Assembly (NCBI RefSeq): GCF_014651935.1
Contig: NZ_BMXV01000004.1
Location: forward strand, 310,001-374,000
From: Marinobacter zhanjiangensis
Lineage (GTDB): Bacteria; Pseudomonadota; Gammaproteobacteria; Pseudomonadales; Oleiphilaceae
DNA length: 64,000 nucleotides
Reading direction: 5' to 3'
The notes beneath the pieces are model-generated. The model saw only the letters and a program-made list of their open reading frames with translations, searched no databases and was not told where the DNA came from. The stretch's first letter is position 1. Each line of letters begins with the position of its first letter. Positions 18,600 through 26,549 of the stretch are shown here, in pieces. The position numbers and the translations under genes are program-made.

Positions 18600-19082
18600 A
18601 TGCTAGACCACTGCCAGAATGCGAAGGAGCGCTGGGGAGGCGTTCACCAACTGATTGATCGCTGGCTCAAGGAGCGTCAGGAATTACTGGTGCATTACTG
18701 CGATCTGTCGGACACGGCCCGGGACACAGCCTCGGAAGACCTGGGCAAGAAGCTGGAGCGGCTCTGCGAGATTCTGGTGGACTATACCTCGGCCGGTCAC
18801 TTCGAGATTTACGAGCAACTGATTCAGGAGGCCCGGGAGTTCGATGACGGCGGCACTGAGCTGGCAGGGCGATTGTACCCCCGGATCAGCGAGACGACCG
18901 AAGTGGTGCTGGACTTCAACGAACGAATCGATGGCAAGCGGCCGGCAGCGTCGGAGATGGACGATCTGATGGCGGAGTTGTCCCGGCTGGGTGAAGCCCT
19001 GGAGACCCGGTTCGAACTGGAAGATTTCCTGATCGAGTACCTGCACAACGCCCACGCCGACAAGGTTCCTTCCTCGGTCTGA
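18600..19082 (+). CDS. rsd: Rsd/AlgQ anti-sigma-70 family regulator
   Basis: 160 residues, all-helical Rsd/AlgQ family: ERWGGVHQLIDRWLKERQELLVHYCDL, LGKKLERLCEILVDYTSAGHFEIYEQL and the C-terminal LETRFELEDFLIEYLHNAHAD. Rsd binds region 4 of the housekeeping sigma factor in stationary phase; the Pseudomonas homologue AlgQ was found as an alginate regulator. The start follows GGGAGGCACC. It has its own leader with a strong stem-loop and is closed by a hairpin shared with the convergent FKBP gene. Confidence 0.94.
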   Translation: MLDHCQNAKERWGGVHQLIDRWLKERQELLVHYCDLSDTARDTASEDLGKKLERLCEILVDYTSAGHFEIYEQLIQEAREFDDGGTELAGRLYPRISETTEVVLDFNERIDGKRPAASEMDDLMAELSRLGEALETRFELEDFLIEYLHNAHADKVPSSV

Positions 19083-19110
19083 CCATGCCCGGTGTGATTG
19101 CGCGGCATAC

Positions 19111-19140
19111 AGGAAGGGCGGCCCGGAGGCCGCCCTTCCT
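19111..19140. terminator. Hairpin between convergent rsd and FKBP genes
   Basis: Perfect 13-bp stem AGGAAGGGCGGCC (19111-19123) / GGCCGCCCTTCCT (19128-19140), loop CGGA. A short GTTT follows on the plus strand. Probably a bidirectional terminator. Confidence 0.75.
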
Positions 19141-19164
19141 GTTTCGCCTGGACAGGTAGCGGAT

Positions 19165-19887
19165 TTACTCCTGGCCGGCTTCCGGGTTCACTTCCAGAAG
19201 TTCCACATCGAACACCAGGGTCTCATTGGGGCCGATGCCCCTGTTACCACCCGGGCCGTAGGCCAGGTCCGACGGAATGTACAGCTTGTAACGGCTGCCT
19301 TCGTTCATCAGCTGCAGGCCCTCGGTCCAGCCAGCAATCACCTGGTTCAGGCGGAAGGTGACGGGCTCCCCCCGTTCACGGGAGCTGTCGAAAACCTCTC
19401 CGGATAGCAACTCGCCGGTGTAGTGAACCTTCACTTCATCCTCGGCGGCGGGCTTCTCGCCATCGCCTTCTTCCAGCACTTCATACTGCAGGCCCGAGTC
19501 GGTGGTCATGACTTCCTCGCGCTCGGCATTCTCGGCCAGAAAGGCTTCGCCTTTTTCCTGGTTCTCGGTCGCGGTCTGCTGCATTTCCTGCTGTTGCTTT
19601 TGCTGCATTTCCTGCTGGTAGGCCATCATCGCGTCCTGAATTTCGCTATCGCTCAGGCGGGCCTCCTCGCTACCGCCGTGGGCCAGGCGGAAGCCTTCGA
19701 TGAATTGCTCCAGCTCCAGATTCGGCAGGTCGTTCTTGATGCGCTCGGCAAACACGATGCCCATACCGTAGCTGACTTTCTGGCTGTTGGTTTCCAGGGG
19801 CGCCTGGGTTACCTCGGGGGTCTGTGTGCCGGCTGTGCACCCGGCGAGGATGCCGGCAACCGAGAGAGCAATAAGCGATTTCTTCAT
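19165..19887 (-). CDS. FKBP-type peptidyl-prolyl isomerase lipoprotein
   Basis: 240 residues from the ATG at 19887 (MKKSLIALSVAGILAGC). The longer open frame to 20049 is rejected because this start gives a proper lipobox LAGC with Cys17 to be acylated. An N-terminal dimerisation helix region (FKBP_N; KVSYGMGIVFAERIKNDLP, a Gln-rich coiled stretch near residues 95-125) precedes the FKBP domain (DEVKVHYTGELLSGEVFDSS, FRLNQVIAGWTEGLQLM, YGPGGNRGIGPNETLVFDVELLEV). It should act as a periplasmic folding helper of the Mip/FkpA type. Exact orthology to fkpA is not certain. Confidence 0.93.
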   Translation of the reverse strand: MKKSLIALSVAGILAGCTAGTQTPEVTQAPLETNSQKVSYGMGIVFAERIKNDLPNLELEQFIEGFRLAHGGSEEARLSDSEIQDAMMAYQQEMQQKQQQEMQQTATENQEKGEAFLAENAEREEVMTTDSGLQYEVLEEGDGEKPAAEDEVKVHYTGELLSGEVFDSSRERGEPVTFRLNQVIAGWTEGLQLMNEGSRYKLYIPSDLAYGPGGNRGIGPNETLVFDVELLEVNPEAGQE

Positions 19888-20017
19888 GATCGTTCCTGTC
19901 AGATTGATTGTGTTTTCTGGTGTCCACTCGGGCAAAAGGTAACTCCTTAAAGGCCCGGATGCCACTGACAGTGTCGTAATTCTGGCGTGATAATGATACC
20001 CGCTGCCGGTCGTTTGC

Positions 20018-20407
20018 TCAGCTGCCGTTTTCGGGGTAACGGGGGCCAAGGGAAAACGGGGCGGAATAGGGGGAATTCAGGTCTTCATCCGCCGGGTCGG
20101 GGCCGTCGGGGGTGGCCGGCCGGGTTTCCGGGCCGGGGTCGACGGTCAGCGTGTACCACGGCCCCTCGGCGGGTGGCTGATCGGCGTAGTGCCAGCCGCC
20201 GTCTTCGTCCTGCCACTTGAAAACGATTTCCGGTCCCTCGGGGATAACGGGCGCCGGTACCACGGCCTCGAAGGAGGGGATGGTGTCGGACTCGCTCTGT
20301 TCCGGGCTCTGGCCGGCGGGGTTATCCGGAGCTTTAACGCCGTAGACGATAAAGCCCACCAGAACGGCCAGGGCGGGGAAGGCGAGCCGGATCAGCCATC
20401 GGGTCAT
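20018..20407 (-). CDS. DUF4124-like membrane-anchored protein
   Basis: 129 residues from the ATG at 20407, which overlaps the stop of the upstream gene by 4 bp (ATGA). One N-terminal membrane anchor (LIRLAFPALAVLVGFIVYGV), then a Pro-rich region with a short DUF4124-type motif (FKWQDEDGGWHYADQPPAEG). DUF4124 proteins are common small envelope proteins without known function. Translational coupling to the TIGR02444 gene suggests a shared role. Confidence 0.7.
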   Translation of the reverse strand: MTRWLIRLAFPALAVLVGFIVYGVKAPDNPAGQSPEQSESDTIPSFEAVVPAPVIPEGPEIVFKWQDEDGGWHYADQPPAEGPWYTLTVDPGPETRPATPDGPDPADEDLNSPYSAPFSLGPRYPENGS

Positions 20408-20946
20408 GCCCCTTGCCCTCGCGGTTGATCGGGGGTCCCGTGCGAGGTGGCGCTGATGAGCTGTGCCAGGTGTCTGATCATGGGCTCCGTTGTGTCGTTG
20501 CTGCTGGTGTTTGCCGGGGCCGCCTGCCGGAGGTTGTACTCCGCCATCCGGTCCACATCCACAGGGCTGTCGGCAGGCTCGGTTTCCCGTATCGCCAACC
20601 ATGCCCGGTACAGCTCTACTCGCTCGGCTTCCAGCTCCGACCGGGCCAGGCTCTCCCTCAGGGGGGTGAGCAGGCTATCTGATTTATCGAGGGATTTCTT
20701 CAAAGATCGTATCGACTCTGTCACATTCCGCCGCCACTGCTGAATGGCTTGTGGTTCGTTGCCGGACCAGGCCGCCCCCTGACTGGCCAGCCAGGCCGCA
20801 CAGAGTAATCGGGTTACGCTCCAGCCTTGCTCCTGCAGGCACAGGAGCAAGTCACGGGCAGCATCCTGTTGCCAGAGTGCCAGGGCAAATTGCCAGAGTG
20901 GCGTGTCTGTGTCCGGCCCGTTGTGCCGGGTGTCCGTTTCTGGCAT
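20404..20946 (-). CDS. TIGR02444 family protein
   Basis: 180 residues, soluble and helical: PLWQFALALWQQDAARDLLLCLQEQGWSVTRLLCAAWL, then a Gln/Arg-rich helix with IQQWRRNVTESIRSLKKSL. This is the TIGR02444 layout, a family known from gammaproteobacteria and often found beside the YheS-type ABC-F gene, as here. No function is established. The divergent yheS start lies 79 bp away. Confidence 0.8.
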   Translation of the reverse strand: MPETDTRHNGPDTDTPLWQFALALWQQDAARDLLLCLQEQGWSVTRLLCAAWLASQGAAWSGNEPQAIQQWRRNVTESIRSLKKSLDKSDSLLTPLRESLARSELEAERVELYRAWLAIRETEPADSPVDVDRMAEYNLRQAAPANTSSNDTTEPMIRHLAQLISATSHGTPDQPRGQGA

Positions 20947-21013
20947 TACCCGCTCTTTGTCTGTTTTGCCTGTTCCGCAGCTTCACGATTAACGCCCGGT
21001 CCGCTCGGGGCGT

Positions 21014-21019
21014 TATAAT
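21014..21019 (+). promoter_or_regulatory. -10 box immediately before yheS
   Basis: Perfect TATAAT ends 6 bp before the yheS ATG at 21026, so transcription should begin at or next to the start codon. No good -35 was seen. Confidence 0.5.
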
Positions 21020-21025
21020 CCTGCA

Positions 21026-22960
21026 ATGCTTACGATAACCGATCTCAGTTTACAACGCGGTGGTGTCTGGTTGCTAGAGTCCACCAGCGTCACTATCCAG
21101 CCAGGCCAGCGGGTTGCCATTGTCGGCTCCAACGGGGCGGGAAAGACCAGCCTGTTCCAGTTGCTGCTGGGGCAGTTGAGCCCGGAGCAGGGCAGTGTGA
21201 ACCTGCCCGGCGGTTGCCGGATTGCTCACATGGCACAGGAAGTGGAAGCGACCGCACGCAGTGCGCGGGATTTCGTGCTGGATGGTGACACTCGCCTGCG
21301 GGAGCTGGAAGCGGAACTGGCTCGCGCGGAGGCCTCCGGTGACGATAACGCCATGGCGCGGATTCACGGCGAGCTGGATGTGCACGAGGCGTGGTCCGCA
21401 CCCCGGCGCGCGGAAACCCTGATTCGCGGGCTGGGCTTTGTGGACGGCGATGCGGACCGCCCGGTGTCCTCGTTTTCCGGTGGCTGGCGAATCCGGCTGA
21501 ATCTGGCCCAGGCGCTGATGAAGCCGTCTGATCTGCTGTTGCTGGACGAGCCCACCAACCACCTGGACCTGGATGCCTGCCTGTGGCTGGAAAACTGGCT
21601 GGCCCGCTATCCGGGTACACTGCTGTTTATCTCCCACGACCGGGATTTCATGGATCGGGTGGCCACCCACATTATTCACTTTGAGCGCAGGCAGCTGATT
21701 CAGTACACCGGCAACTATTCCGCCTTCGAGAGCCAGCGCAGCGAACGGCTGGCACAGCAGCAGGCCAACTACGAGAAACAGCAGGCCCGGGTTGCCGAGA
21801 TCCAGCGCTTTATCGACCGTTTCCGGGCCCAGGCCACCAAGGCGCGGCAGGCCCAGAGCCGGGTCAAATCACTGGAGCGGATGGAGCAGATTGCGCCGGC
21901 CCATATCGACTCGCCGTTCAGTTTTACCTTCCCGATGGCGGACAAGGTATCCAACCCGCTGCTGTCGATACGCCATGGCAGAGCCGGCCACGGCAACACG
22001 GAGGTGCTGTCCGGGCTCAACCTGACCCTGCTGCCAGGCAGCCGTATCGGTCTGCTGGGCCCCAACGGTGCCGGCAAATCCACCCTGATGGATGCCCTGC
22101 GCGGAGAAGCCACCCTGCTCGGCGGCGAACGTACCTGTGGCGAGCACCTGTCCATCGGCTACTTTGCGCAGCACCAGCTGGAGTCACTGGACCTGGACGC
22201 CAGCCCGTTTCTGCACCTGCAGCGCCTGTCGCCGACCGCTTCCGAACAGAGCATCCGCAATTTCCTGGGCGGCTTCGATTTCCACGGTGATGAAGCCCTG
22301 TCGCCGATCCGCTCCTTCTCCGGCGGCGAAAAGGCGCGGGTGGCCCTGGCGGTGATTGCCTGGCAGAAACCCAACCTGTTGCTGCTGGACGAGCCCACCA
22401 ACCACCTGGACCTGGAAATGCGGCAGGCCCTGACCATGGCGTTGCAGAATTTCGAGGGTGCCATGGTGGTGGTCTCCCACGATCGCCATCTGCTGCGCAA
22501 TACCGTGGACCAGTTCTGGCTGGTCAGTGATGGCACCGTGACGCCCTATGAGGGTGATCTGGAAGATTACGAGCGCTGGCTGGCGGATCGCCGCAAGGAC
22601 GATGACCAGCCGCCAAGGCGGGAAACCCGGGCGCCCGACACCGAAGCCGACCCCGGTTCCGGCCTGACCGCCGACCAGCGCAAGGTTCGCAAACGGGAAC
22701 AGGCGGAACTGCGCCAGCAGCTCAGCCCCTGGAAAAAACAGCTGGCGCGGGCGGAAAAAACGATCGAAGCGGAGCAGGCCAGACTGGCGGAGTTGGAAGA
22801 CGCACTGTCCGACGCCTCTCTGTACGAGGCCGGCAACAAGGACCGGCTCAAAGAGCTGCTGGCGGCGCAGGCATCGGCCCAGGCTGCCCTGGACAAGGCG
22901 GAAGCCAGCTGGCTGGAAACCGGCGAAAAACTGGAAGAGCTGGAAGCCCGGCTAGACTGA
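21026..22960 (+). CDS. yheS: ABC-F family ATPase (YheS type)
   Basis: 644 residues with two ATP-binding cassettes and no membrane segments. First Walker A GSNGAGKTS (about 34-42), signature FSGGW and Walker B LLLLDEPTNHLDLD. The inter-domain linker (about 230-300) is rich in Gln/Arg. Second Walker A GPNGAGKST, signature FSGGEKARVAL, Walker B LLLLDEPTNHLDLE. A charged C-terminal coiled coil (about 560-644) follows. ABC-F proteins bind the ribosomal E site and regulate or rescue translation. The start has no ribosome binding site, see the -10 note. Confidence 0.93.
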   Translation: MLTITDLSLQRGGVWLLESTSVTIQPGQRVAIVGSNGAGKTSLFQLLLGQLSPEQGSVNLPGGCRIAHMAQEVEATARSARDFVLDGDTRLRELEAELARAEASGDDNAMARIHGELDVHEAWSAPRRAETLIRGLGFVDGDADRPVSSFSGGWRIRLNLAQALMKPSDLLLLDEPTNHLDLDACLWLENWLARYPGTLLFISHDRDFMDRVATHIIHFERRQLIQYTGNYSAFESQRSERLAQQQANYEKQQARVAEIQRFIDRFRAQATKARQAQSRVKSLERMEQIAPAHIDSPFSFTFPMADKVSNPLLSIRHGRAGHGNTEVLSGLNLTLLPGSRIGLLGPNGAGKSTLMDALRGEATLLGGERTCGEHLSIGYFAQHQLESLDLDASPFLHLQRLSPTASEQSIRNFLGGFDFHGDEALSPIRSFSGGEKARVALAVIAWQKPNLLLLDEPTNHLDLEMRQALTMALQNFEGAMVVVSHDRHLLRNTVDQFWLVSDGTVTPYEGDLEDYERWLADRRKDDDQPPRRETRAPDTEADPGSGLTADQRKVRKREQAELRQQLSPWKKQLARAEKTIEAEQARLAELEDALSDASLYEAGNKDRLKELLAAQASAQAALDKAEASWLETGEKLEELEARLD

Positions 22961-23011
22961 CCTGCCCGGGTACCCTCGTCTGCCGGGTGTCCCGTTCGGT
23001 CAGCGCATTCA

Positions 23012-24526
23012 CTAGCGGGTCTGGATATCCAGGTCAAAGCCCTGGCGGGCGATGTATTCCCGTTCGTTGGTGAAATCCGCCAGGGTCAGCGGGCGATCGC
23101 TCAGCCATTCCTCGTCAAAGGTCAGGGTCAGCTGTTTTCCCGAGGCCTGGGCTTTTATGGCAGGAGGCGCCTCGTAGTTGCGGGCATGTTGCAGCAACAC
23201 GCCCAGGCGCAGGAGTATGCAAAGTCGCTTGAGCCGGTCGGCATCCCGGGGCGAGAAGCCCTCGAAGATAGAGGTGCTGAACTTGCGGCGGTGGCCTCGC
23301 ACCAGGGTCGCCAGTTCCTGCTGGAACTGCTGGGTGAAGCCGGGCAGGTCGGAATAGCGCAGCAGGTAGGCGCCGTGCTTGTGGTACTGGCTGTGGGAGA
23401 TGGTCAGGCCGATTTCATGCAGGCGTGAGGCCCAGCGCAGCAGTTCCTCGTCAGCCACCGTATCAATGCCCCAGCTCTGACAGACTGATTGCCAGAGGGT
23501 GATAGCCGACGCCTCCACGGCCTCGCCATGGCGCTGGTCCAGCTGATAGCGCTCCTGCAGGGCGCTGATGGTGCGTTCGCGCACATCCTCGTGTTGTATG
23601 CGGCCCATGATGTCGTAAAGCAGGCCCTCCCGCAGGGCACCATCGGCGTAGGTCATGCTCTCCACGCCCAGGGACTCGAAGGCCGCCAGCAGAATGGCAA
23701 AGCCTGCGGGAAAGATGCTCTGGCGGTCGGTACGGACCCCCAGGTCGGCAAGCCGGCGCACATGGCCCATGTCAATCAGCCGCCGGCGCAGCTCGCGCAT
23801 GCTCTTCAGGTCAATGCTGCCGTCGGTAATGCGCAGGGTCGACAACACGCTGGAGACTGCCTTGATGGAGCCGGATGAGCCCACTGAACTCTGCCAGCCC
23901 AGTTCACGGTAACGGGAGCGGATATTGAGCAGCTCCTGAGACGCGTGGGTGACTGCCTGGTCCATCTGCCGGCGGTTGATCTTGCCATCCGCAAAGTAAC
24001 GGTTACGAAACGACACGCAGCCCATGTGAAGGCTTTCCAGGGCCCGGGTTTCAAACCGCTCGCCAATGATGAACTCGGTGCTGCCCCCACCGATGTCCAC
24101 CACCAGGCGGCGCCCGGTATCATCGGACAGGGTATGGGCGACACCCAGATAGATCAGACGTGCCTCCTCCCGGCCGGCAATGATCTCCACCGGGTAGCCC
24201 AGCACTTCCTCGGCGCGGGCTATAAACTGGTTGGCATTGCGGGCGACCCGGAGGGCGTTGGTGCCGACAATCTCCACCGCCTCCTGGGGCATGCCGCTGA
24301 GCCGCTGGGCAAAACGACGGAGGCAATCCAGCCCCCGCTGCTGGGCTTCCTCGGTAAGGTTGTTGTCTTCATCCAGGCCGGCCCCCAGCTGTACCTTCTC
24401 GCCCATTTTCTCGAGGGTTCGTATTTCTCCGTGAACCTGGCGCGCCACCACCATGTGAAAGCTGTTGGAGCCCATATCAATGGCTGCAAGCAGCTCGGAA
24501 GGGTTGGCGTTGTCTGAAGCCGTCAC
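23012..24526 (-). CDS. ppx: Exopolyphosphatase
   Basis: 504 residues from the GTG at 24526, preceded by AGAGGA. Longer starts (ATG at 24568, and 24637) are rejected: a promoter lies at 24552-24579, and the chosen start leaves 16 residues before AIDMGSNSFHM, close to E. coli Ppx. The actin-like ATPase fold shows VVDIGGGSTEFI and GSSGSIKAV, and a C-terminal HD-like region has RWASRLHEIGLTISHSQYHKHGAYLL. It removes terminal phosphate from polyphosphate (and may act on pppGpp). It diverges from trxA, as in Pseudomonas. Confidence 0.93.
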   Translation of the reverse strand: MTASDNANPSELLAAIDMGSNSFHMVVARQVHGEIRTLEKMGEKVQLGAGLDEDNNLTEEAQQRGLDCLRRFAQRLSGMPQEAVEIVGTNALRVARNANQFIARAEEVLGYPVEIIAGREEARLIYLGVAHTLSDDTGRRLVVDIGGGSTEFIIGERFETRALESLHMGCVSFRNRYFADGKINRRQMDQAVTHASQELLNIRSRYRELGWQSSVGSSGSIKAVSSVLSTLRITDGSIDLKSMRELRRRLIDMGHVRRLADLGVRTDRQSIFPAGFAILLAAFESLGVESMTYADGALREGLLYDIMGRIQHEDVRERTISALQERYQLDQRHGEAVEASAITLWQSVCQSWGIDTVADEELLRWASRLHEIGLTISHSQYHKHGAYLLRYSDLPGFTQQFQQELATLVRGHRRKFSTSIFEGFSPRDADRLKRLCILLRLGVLLQHARNYEAPPAIKAQASGKQLTLTFDEEWLSDRPLTLADFTNEREYIARQGFDLDIQTR

Positions 24527-24551
24527 GTGTTTTGAAATCCTCTTGCCACGG

Positions 24552-24579
24552 TTTATAGTGCGCCGCATTGCCCGTGAAA
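24552..24579 (-). promoter_or_regulatory. Probable sigma-70 promoter of ppx
   Basis: Minus strand TTTCAC (24574-24579), 16-bp spacer, TATAAA (24552-24557), about 26 bp before the GTG start of ppx. Confidence 0.55.
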
Positions 24580-24829
24580 TGCCGGAGTCGGTACTATAAG
24601 CGAAACCGTGCCAGCCTGTCAGTAACGGTCCGTCCATCGCCAGAGGTCAGGGTTTGCACATAGGGACGCTTCACAGGCAGATGAGAAATCGCGTAAAGTA
24701 ACGGCATCGCCTTCTCATAGCACCCGACATTTTATTCGCGACGGTGGCTTCACCGTCAAAAGATCCAGATCGCCAAGTGCCCCTCACCTCATCGTGAGAC
24801 CGGCCTGGTGACAGAATCAGGAAACAGCA
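24580..24829. other. Divergent ppx/trxA intergenic region
   Basis: It must hold the trxA promoter, but I see no clear hexamers and no gene here. The trxA ribosome binding site region (CAGGAAACAGCA) lies at its end. Confidence 0.4.
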
Positions 24830-25156
24830 ATGAGCGACAATATCGTAAACGTAACCGACGATTCCTTTGATCAGGACGTACTGAACGCCGACACCCCCGT
24901 ACTGGTGGACTACTGGGCGGAATGGTGTGGCCCGTGCAAGATGATCGCGCCGGTACTGGAGGAAATTGCCGAAGAGTACGAAGGAAAGCTCAAGGTCTGC
25001 AAACTGAACATCGACGAAAACGAGCAGACCCCGCCCAAGTTCAACATCCGGGGCATTCCCACCCTGATGCTGTTCAAGAACGGCAACGTGGACGCCACCA
25101 AGGTAGGTGCGCTGTCCAAGTCCCAGCTCGCCGCGTTCCTCGACAGCAACCTGTAA
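24830..25156 (+). CDS. trxA: Thioredoxin
   Basis: 108 residues with the thioredoxin fold and active site WCGPC (C33, C36), cis-proline in [10 protein letters not shown] and the conserved D26 region (VDYWAEW). It is a general cytosolic dithiol reductant recycled by thioredoxin reductase. AGGAAACAGCA gives a ribosome binding site. In related genomes trxA is directly followed by rho; here the molybdenum-cofactor cluster lies between them. Confidence 0.97.
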   Translation: MSDNIVNVTDDSFDQDVLNADTPVLVDYWAEWCGPCKMIAPVLEEIAEEYEGKLKVCKLNIDENEQTPPKFNIRGIPTLMLFKNGNVDATKVGALSKSQLAAFLDSNL

Positions 25157-25177
25157 TCACAGATTGCCGGTCAAAGG

Positions 25178-25213
25178 CCGCCCCTGGACAGCAGGTTCAC
25201 GGGCGGTTTTTTT
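25178..25213 (+). terminator. Terminator of trxA abutting mobA
   Basis: CCGCCC (25178-25183) and GGGCGG (25201-25206), with an inner CCTG/CAGG pairing, are followed by seven T (25207-25213). The next base is the A of the first possible mobA ATG. Confidence 0.8.
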
Positions 25214-25225
25214 ATGGCTGAAAGA

Positions 25226-25801
25226 ATGAGCAAATCAGTTATTGCCGGCCTGATCCTGGCCGGCGGCGAAGGCCGCCGCATGGGCGGTGTCGACAAAGGC
25301 CTGGTCGACTGGCACGGCCGGCCCCTGGTCGCCCGGGTGCTCGACGCCCTGGCACCGGTGGTCACAGCCGTATGGATCAGCGCCAACCGCTCCCTGGAAG
25401 AGTACCGGCTGTACAGTGATCACCTGATCAGCGACTCCGATGGTTTCCAGTGGCAGGGCCCCATGGCCGGTCTCCTGGCCGGGCTGAGGGCGGCGGCTGA
25501 GTGTGGGGCGGACGCCGTACTCGTCTCCCCCTGCGACACCCCCAATGTCACCCCCGAACTGTTTCGTACACTCTACGACGCCTACCAGGACGAGCCCGGC
25601 GTAGCGGTTATAGTCCGGTCCGGCGACCGTCTGCATCCGCTGCATGGCGTCTATCCGGTATCACTGGTGCCAGAACTGGAAAAGAGACTAAGGGCAGGAA
25701 ATCGCAAGGTCATGGCATTCGTAGAGGCGGCAGGTGCAAGGTCCGTAACAATCAAGTCAGAAACGTTGCTGGATAACATCAATTATCTAGCAGACGACTA
25801 G
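25226..25801 (+). CDS. mobA: Molybdenum cofactor guanylyltransferase
   Basis: 191 residues from the ATG at 25226 (MSKSVIAGLILAGGEGRRMG). An earlier in-frame ATG at 25214 sits directly on the T-run of the trxA terminator with no ribosome binding site; the later one has GAAAG just upstream. The nucleotidyl-transferase signature LILAGGEGRRMGGVDKGL is complete, and SPCDTPNVTPELF carries the metal aspartate. MobA adds GMP to molybdopterin to make the bis-MGD cofactor. It faces the moaB-moeA-moaD-moaE operon. How it is transcribed past the terminator is unclear. Confidence 0.9.
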   Translation: MSKSVIAGLILAGGEGRRMGGVDKGLVDWHGRPLVARVLDALAPVVTAVWISANRSLEEYRLYSDHLISDSDGFQWQGPMAGLLAGLRAAAECGADAVLVSPCDTPNVTPELFRTLYDAYQDEPGVAVIVRSGDRLHPLHGVYPVSLVPELEKRLRAGNRKVMAFVEAAGARSVTIKSETLLDNINYLADD

Positions 25802-25826
25802 TGCTGGCAGGCACCACAGTCTGTAA

Positions 25827-26282
25827 TTACTCCCCCCAACGATCCCCAAGCCGAACATCAGTATCCTTCTGTTCAACCCAATGCTCGCCGCTCTCGGTCA
25901 GTTCCTTCTTCCAGAAAGGCACACTGGTCTTGAGAATATCCATCAGGAACTGGCAGGCAGCAAAAGCATCCTCCCGATGGGCGCTGGCCACTCCCACAAA
26001 CACAATCTGATCCGTCAGCTTCAGGGTACCGACCCGGTGGATGACGCGCACAGCACGCAGCTGCCAACGCTCCCGCGCCTGCCGGATCAGATCCTCAATC
26101 ACCTGTTCCGTCATGCCCGGATAATGCTCCAGGTACAGGCCGGTCACGCCACTGAGATCACCGCTATCCCGCACCAGTCCGGTAAAAGTCGCAATGGCAC
26201 CGGTACCACCGCCACTGTCCCTCAGGCGGGCATACTCCTGCGCCACATCAAAATCCGCCTCACCGACCCGAACTTCGGACAT
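25827..26282 (-). CDS. moaE: Molybdopterin synthase catalytic subunit
   Basis: 151 residues: GAIATFTGLVRD, LYLEHYPGMTEQVIEDL, VIHRVGTLKLTDQIVFVGVASAHREDAF and the catalytic lysine region PFWKKE are all standard MoaE. With MoaD it inserts two sulphurs into cyclic pyranopterin monophosphate. It begins 2 bp after the moaD stop and is the last gene of moaB-moeA-moaD-moaE. Confidence 0.96.
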   Translation of the reverse strand: MSEVRVGEADFDVAQEYARLRDSGGGTGAIATFTGLVRDSGDLSGVTGLYLEHYPGMTEQVIEDLIRQARERWQLRAVRVIHRVGTLKLTDQIVFVGVASAHREDAFAACQFLMDILKTSVPFWKKELTESGEHWVEQKDTDVRLGDRWGE

Positions 26283-26284
26283 GG

Positions 26285-26545
26285 CTAACCTCCCGTTACC
26301 GGCGGAAAGAAAGCGACCTCATCGCCGGGCTGAACCGGTGTTTCCGGTCTGGCCATGGCCTGGTTGACCGCGATCATTACCGGCTGACCCTCCACCAGTT
26401 GCTGCCAGGGGCCGCCCCGGCTGGCCAGTTGTGCCAGCAGGTCGCCGGCGGTCCGCGCCCCGGCGCAGGGCACGGACTCACCGTCCGTGTCCAGCTCCTC
26501 CCGCAGGCGTGCAAAATAGCGAATGGTTACGGTGTCTTCGGCCAT
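26285..26545 (-). CDS. moaD: Molybdopterin synthase sulfur carrier subunit
   Basis: 86 residues from the ATG at 26545. A ubiquitin-like beta-grasp protein (VTIRYFARLREEL at the N-terminus, VMIAVNQ, DEVAFFPPVTGG) ending in the diglycine that is adenylylated and thiocarboxylated. It lies 4 bp after moeA and 2 bp before moaE, its partner subunit. Confidence 0.95.
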   Translation of the reverse strand: MAEDTVTIRYFARLREELDTDGESVPCAGARTAGDLLAQLASRGGPWQQLVEGQPVMIAVNQAMARPETPVQPGDEVAFFPPVTGG

Positions 26546-26549
26546 GGCG

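Noticed and set aside
24527..24637. Longer N-terminus for Ppx
   Set aside because: A plausible promoter (24552-24579) lies inside it and the GTG at 24526 matches the family length.
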